Shown here: one piece after another, positions 43,294-45,859 of the stretch
How positions within the stretch are numbered: the first letter of the stretch is position 1
Layout of the letters: every line of letters begins with the position of its first letter
Assembly (NCBI GenBank): GCA_934792625.1
Contig: CAKVON010000011.1
Coordinates: 1-45,859 of the forward strand
Direction of reading: 5' to 3'
From: an uncultured Atopobiaceae bacterium
GTDB lineage: Bacteria > Actinomycetota > Coriobacteriia > Coriobacteriales > Atopobiaceae
DNA length: 45,859 bases
The notes under the pieces: generated by a model
What the model saw: only the letters and a program-made list of their open reading frames with translations
Told to the model about the DNA's origin: nothing
The model's database searches: none
Program-made: the position numbers and the translations under genes

Positions 43294-44130
43294 ATGATCA
43301 AGCTCGTCCTGACAGACATCGACAACACGCTGATCCCCCTGGGTGCCGATGGCGCCACCGACCACGCCATGAGGGCCATCCACGCGCTGCTGGACGCGGG
43401 GGTCGAGTTCGGTCCCGCCACCGGTCGCGACATCGACGGCATGGAGCGCTTCTTTCACGGCGACGAGGCCTGCTGGAGCACCAGCCTCATCTCCAACGGC
43501 AAGCTGATCTTCCGTCACGGCGAGCTGGTCAAGCTGACCTGCCTCGACCACGACGCGGTGCAGCGCCTGTGCGACTTCGTCTGCCCGCTCGAGGACTCCA
43601 TGGTTCTCATTCGCTCCGACAACCAGGACCTCCTCCTTGGTGCGACTCCCGACCTTGTCGAGAAGTGCATCTGGGTCTTGGGTCCCGACATCCCGCTCAT
43701 CGACGAGCTCCCCGACACGCCTGTCACCGCCTGCACCATCACGTGCGTGGGCGACGCCGAGCGCAACGCGTGGCTCATCTCCCGGGTGGAGGAGATCTGC
43801 CCCGGCCTCGAGTGCCTGTCGCCGGTTCCCGGCTGCTACGACGTGGTCCCGCGCGGCTGGAACAAGGCCACCGCGCTTGCCGAGCTCATGCGCATCATGG
43901 GCGTGAGCCCCGAGGAGGTCGTCGTGTTCGGCGACTCCGAGAACGACGTGCCCATCCTCAAGATGGTCCCCAACTCGGTCGCGGTGGCAAACGCCATGCC
44001 CGTCGCCGCCGAGGCCGCCCGCTACCACATCGGCTCGTGTCCGGACGATGCCGTCGCCGACGCCCTGTTCGACATCGCCGAATCCACCCGGCGCGGAGAG
44101 ATGCCCTCCTTCATGAGGCAGCAGGAATAG
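43294..44130 (+). CDS. HAD-superfamily (Cof-like, type IIB) phosphatase
   Basis: 278 residues. HAD motif I is LTDIDNTLIPLG (about 5-16; note DIDNT for the usual DxDGT), motif II PATGRDIDG (about 45), a conserved Lys in GWNKATALAELM (about 192), and motif III/IV VVFGDSENDVPILKMVPNSV (about 211-230). The central cap (about 80-185) is of C2 type. Such enzymes dephosphorylate sugar phosphates or nucleotides, often with broad range. ATG 43294 has GGGAGGG upstream; an upstream start at 43195 gives a Pro-rich, non-homologous extension. Confidence 0.92.
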   Translation: MIKLVLTDIDNTLIPLGADGATDHAMRAIHALLDAGVEFGPATGRDIDGMERFFHGDEACWSTSLISNGKLIFRHGELVKLTCLDHDAVQRLCDFVCPLEDSMVLIRSDNQDLLLGATPDLVEKCIWVLGPDIPLIDELPDTPVTACTITCVGDAERNAWLISRVEEICPGLECLSPVPGCYDVVPRGWNKATALAELMRIMGVSPEEVVVFGDSENDVPILKMVPNSVAVANAMPVAAEAARYHIGSCPDDAVADALFDIAESTRRGEMPSFMRQQE

Positions 44131-44185
44131 CCCGTCGTCTTCCATTCGCCCAGGCCACAGGCCTGACCCACAATCGTGCCCCTTC

Positions 44186-44215
44186 CGCCGGCCATCCCTT
44201 CGGGGGCGGCCGGCG
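44186..44215 (+). terminator. Terminator after the HAD-IIB gene
   Basis: 8-bp CGCCGGCC/GGCCGGCG stem, then AATTTGTG. It lies 55 bases after the stop. Confidence 0.6.
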
Positions 44216-44237
44216 AATTTGTGTCTGGGCTCTCTCT

Positions 44238-44270
44238 CATAATGCGAACGCATGTTCTAGAATGTTCGCA
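44238..44270 (+). promoter_or_regulatory. -10 element plus SOS-box-like operator
   Basis: CATAAT (44238-44243) is followed directly by CGAACGCATGTTCT (44245-44258), which fits the Gram-positive LexA box CGAAC-N4-GTTYB. A second half-site GTTCG (44264-44268) creates outer TGCGAAC/GTTCGCA arms around a TTCTAGAA core. It lies 14-39 bases before the start codon at 44284. Confidence 0.6.
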
Positions 44271-44283
44271 AGGGAGGGGGAGC

Positions 44284-44577
44284 ATGGCAACGTATCCGGC
44301 GCACGAGCCACGCCGCGGGTTACCCGCGAGGGAGAAGCACTATGTCGAGGTCGTCTCTAAGACGGATCGCGACGGCCACGTCACGCCGATGGAGGTCATC
44401 TGGGACGATGGCGTCCACTTCTCGGTGGACCGCGTCCTTGGCAGCAGGCAGGCGTGCTCCCTCAAGACGGGTGGCACCGGCATCCGCTACACCGTGGTGG
44501 TGGAGGGCCGCTCCACCTACCTGTTCTACGAGGGCCCGCGCTGGTTCGTCGAGGCCAAGGTGGTTGGCATGCCGTAG
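44284..44577 (+). CDS. Small conserved protein, probably SOS-controlled
   Basis: 97 residues. The body EKHYVEVVSKTDRDGHVTPM, then EVIWDDGVHFSVDRVLGSRQ and IRYTVVVEGRSTYLFYEGPR, resembles a short conserved beta-rich protein I remember from Firmicutes and Actinobacteria, often beside Y-family DNA polymerase genes; no polymerase is present here. Function unknown. ATG 44284 follows GGAGGGGGAG; an upstream frame to 44176 crosses the terminator and operator and is rejected. The LexA-type site in its promoter suggests induction by DNA damage. Confidence 0.7.
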   Translation: MATYPAHEPRRGLPAREKHYVEVVSKTDRDGHVTPMEVIWDDGVHFSVDRVLGSRQACSLKTGGTGIRYTVVVEGRSTYLFYEGPRWFVEAKVVGMP

Positions 44578-44730
44578 CGCCGTTGCCGCGTCCTCCCGTC
44601 ATGTTGCCTTGGCGTTGCGCCTCCTTTGGCTGGCGGCGCTTCTCGTGTAGGCTTTGGTGGTCAATCTAGAGAAGTACCGTGCGTGTCGCCGCAGTGCCGG
44701 ACGCACGGCAGGAGAGTGGGGGAGTAGCGC

Positions 44731-45387
44731 ATGATTCAGGGTGCCATCTTCGACATGGACGGCCTGATGTTCGACACCGAGGTCATTTGGTACGAGTCTT
44801 GGGGTCCGGCCCTGGCCAAGTACGGCTACACCCTGCCCGACGGCCTTGCCGCAGACTGCCGCGGCTCGGCGGTCGAGCGTACCGTCCGCGTCCTTCGTCG
44901 CTACCTGGGCGACGACGTGCCCGCCGAGGGCATCATCGCCGAGCTGCGTCGCGTCGCCCATGCCGCCATCGCGGCCGATCTGCGCAAGAAGCCCGGCCTC
45001 GACGAGCTTTTGGAGTGGCTCGGCGACCACGACATCCCGTGCGCCGTCGCCTCGTCCAGCGCGGTCGAGCTCATCCAGAACAACCTGGCCCAGTCCGGCA
45101 TCGCCGACCGCTTCGCCGCCGTCGTCAGTGGCGAGCAGGTCGAGCACTCCAAGCCCGAACCCGACGTCTTCTGGCTTGCGGCCCGCCAGATCGGCGTCGA
45201 CCCCTCCCGCTCGCTGGTGCTGGAGGACAGCTTCGCGGGCGTGCGCGCCGGACACGCCGGCGGCTTCATCACGGTCATGGTTCCGGACATGTCCGCACCC
45301 AACGACGAGATCTTGTCCCTGACGGATGCCTGCTGTGAGTCCCTGCTCGAGGTCCGCGACCGCCTGGAGGCCGGCACCCTCGGCTAG
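44731..45387 (+). CDS. HAD-superfamily hydrolase, beta-phosphoglucomutase-like
   Basis: 218 residues. Motif I is IFDMDGLMFDTEVIWYESW (about 6-24), followed by a helical C1 cap (about 18-85), motif II ASSSAVELIQNNL (about 107-119), Lys in EHSKPEPDVFWLAA (about 140) and motif III/IV VLEDSFAGVRAGHAGGF (about 165). This subgroup includes sugar-phosphate phosphatases and phosphomutases; the substrate is not predictable. GGGGAG upstream of the ATG. It may have its own promoter, since 153 bases separate it from the preceding gene. Confidence 0.92.
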   Translation: MIQGAIFDMDGLMFDTEVIWYESWGPALAKYGYTLPDGLAADCRGSAVERTVRVLRRYLGDDVPAEGIIAELRRVAHAAIAADLRKKPGLDELLEWLGDHDIPCAVASSSAVELIQNNLAQSGIADRFAAVVSGEQVEHSKPEPDVFWLAARQIGVDPSRSLVLEDSFAGVRAGHAGGFITVMVPDMSAPNDEILSLTDACCESLLEVRDRLEAGTLG

Positions 45388-45525
45388 TGCGGGGCGCCTT
45401 CGTCCCCGTCATCCGCACCTGGCGCGCCCAGTGCCCGTTGCCTGCTGCTTGGCGCCCGCACTTGCGCGACGTCTCGCATCCGCCACGCCGGCGCACCCAA
45501 GAATCTTTCTGCAGCTGCACGAAAA

Positions 45526-45557
45526 AATGCCCGCACCCCGGATGGGATGCGGGCATT
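45526..45557 (-). terminator. Terminator of the iron-containing alcohol dehydrogenase gene
   Basis: AATGCCCGCA/TGCGGGCATT stem, followed on minus by TTTTCG. It lies 105 bases after the stop. Between 45388 and 45525 no other feature is seen. Confidence 0.85.
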
Positions 45558-45661
45558 CGCGTTTCGGGCGCCCGCGTCGTCTGCGACTCGCATGGGCTCA
45601 CGGACCAGGCATGCGTGCCGTGCGACGCGTCGGTCCCGAAAGATCGCGTCGAGACTGCGAG

Positions 45662-45859
45662 CTAGGCGCTCGGGCAGATCTTCTTGAAGAGGGCGACGAC
45701 GTCGTCGTGGTTGGCCTCACGCGGGTTGCCGGGGAAGCAGGCGTCGTTCATGGCGTCGGTGGCGAGCTGGTCGATCTCGTCAGCCTTCATGGCCTCGCAG
45801 ACGTGCGGGATGTTCACGTCGGCGGAGAGCTGCTTGACGGCGGCGATGGCGGCGTCGGC
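45662..45859 (-). CDS. Iron-containing alcohol dehydrogenase, C-terminal fragment
   Basis: The last 65 codons of a gene entering from the right edge. The translation ends LATDAMNDACFPGNPREANH, then DDVVALFKKICPSA. 'DAC-x-PGNPRE' near the C-terminus is characteristic of group III iron-containing dehydrogenases such as lactaldehyde reductase FucO and 1,3-propanediol dehydrogenase. These reduce aldehydes with NADH. Whether it serves the aldolase pathway (31-41 kb) cannot be decided from this fragment. Confidence 0.85.
   Translation of the reverse strand, partial: ADAAIAAVKQLSADVNIPHVCEAMKADEIDQLATDAMNDACFPGNPREANHDDVVALFKKICPSA

Noticed and set aside
44411..44428. Palindrome GTCCACTTCTCGGTGGAC
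   Set aside because: It lies inside a coding region (VHFSVD codons) and is not repeated elsewhere as a palindrome; probably a codon coincidence.

Overview
The window reads as chromosomal DNA of a high-GC anaerobic actinobacterium, most likely a Coriobacteriia member (Collinsella/Olsenella-like). This is inferred from codon use, strong GAG/AAG/GCC bias and gene content (NfnAB transhydrogenase, LuxS, PTS-type regulator, FGGY-kinase cluster, no respiratory genes); no database search was possible. There are about 38 protein genes (two cut by the window ends), one tRNA-Gln and one very short leader ORF.

Layout. 1-4316 (minus): a type I restriction-modification operon, ordered RHH protein, GIY-YIG/DUF4357 protein, hsdM, hsdS (cut at base 1). 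4317-5088: no intact gene, a probable decayed IS3-type remnant. 5089-10426: DUF1846 protein, then cysK and cysE on plus, with a cysteine-rich leader peptide and competing hairpins in front of cysE, then a DUF89 phosphatase and xpt on minus. 10641-17551 (minus): nfnB-nfnA electron-bifurcating transhydrogenase, pth, prs, glmU, and a GCS2-type glutamate-cysteine ligase. 17692-20949 (minus): tRNA-Gln, a peptidoglycan-binding-domain protein, polyprenyl synthetase, galE. 21197-26603: DAHP synthase, EngB GTPase (minus), a PTS-type (HTH/PRD-like/EIIB/EIIA) regulator and a lone galactitol-type EIIC. 26775-31104: Ski2-like helicase, LacI regulator, luxS.

31218-41564 is the most distinctive region. It is a two-operon carbon catabolic locus, all on minus: TIM-barrel protein, FGGY kinase 2, class II aldolase B, class II aldolase A; then FGGY kinase 1, a BON-fused GlpA-like FAD dehydrogenase, an FAD/NAD oxidoreductase and a DUF1667 iron-sulfur protein. 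A MIF-like tautomerase (plus) sits between the operons and a DeoR regulator at the head. TTTC/GAAA inverted repeats in the three regulatory gaps suggest DeoR controls all of it. A polyol or ketose would be phosphorylated, oxidised by a GlpABC-like complex and cleaved by an aldolase. One of the two aldolases has lost its catalytic and metal residues, and no transporter is present.

41760-45859: an AIM24-family protein, an 850-base gene-poor gap with four 23-nt repeat copies in two mirrored pairs, a HAD phosphatase, a small conserved protein behind an SOS-box-like promoter, a second HAD hydrolase, and the C-terminus of an iron-containing alcohol dehydrogenase. Across the window the 10-mer GCACTTCTCG is heavily over-represented on both strands.
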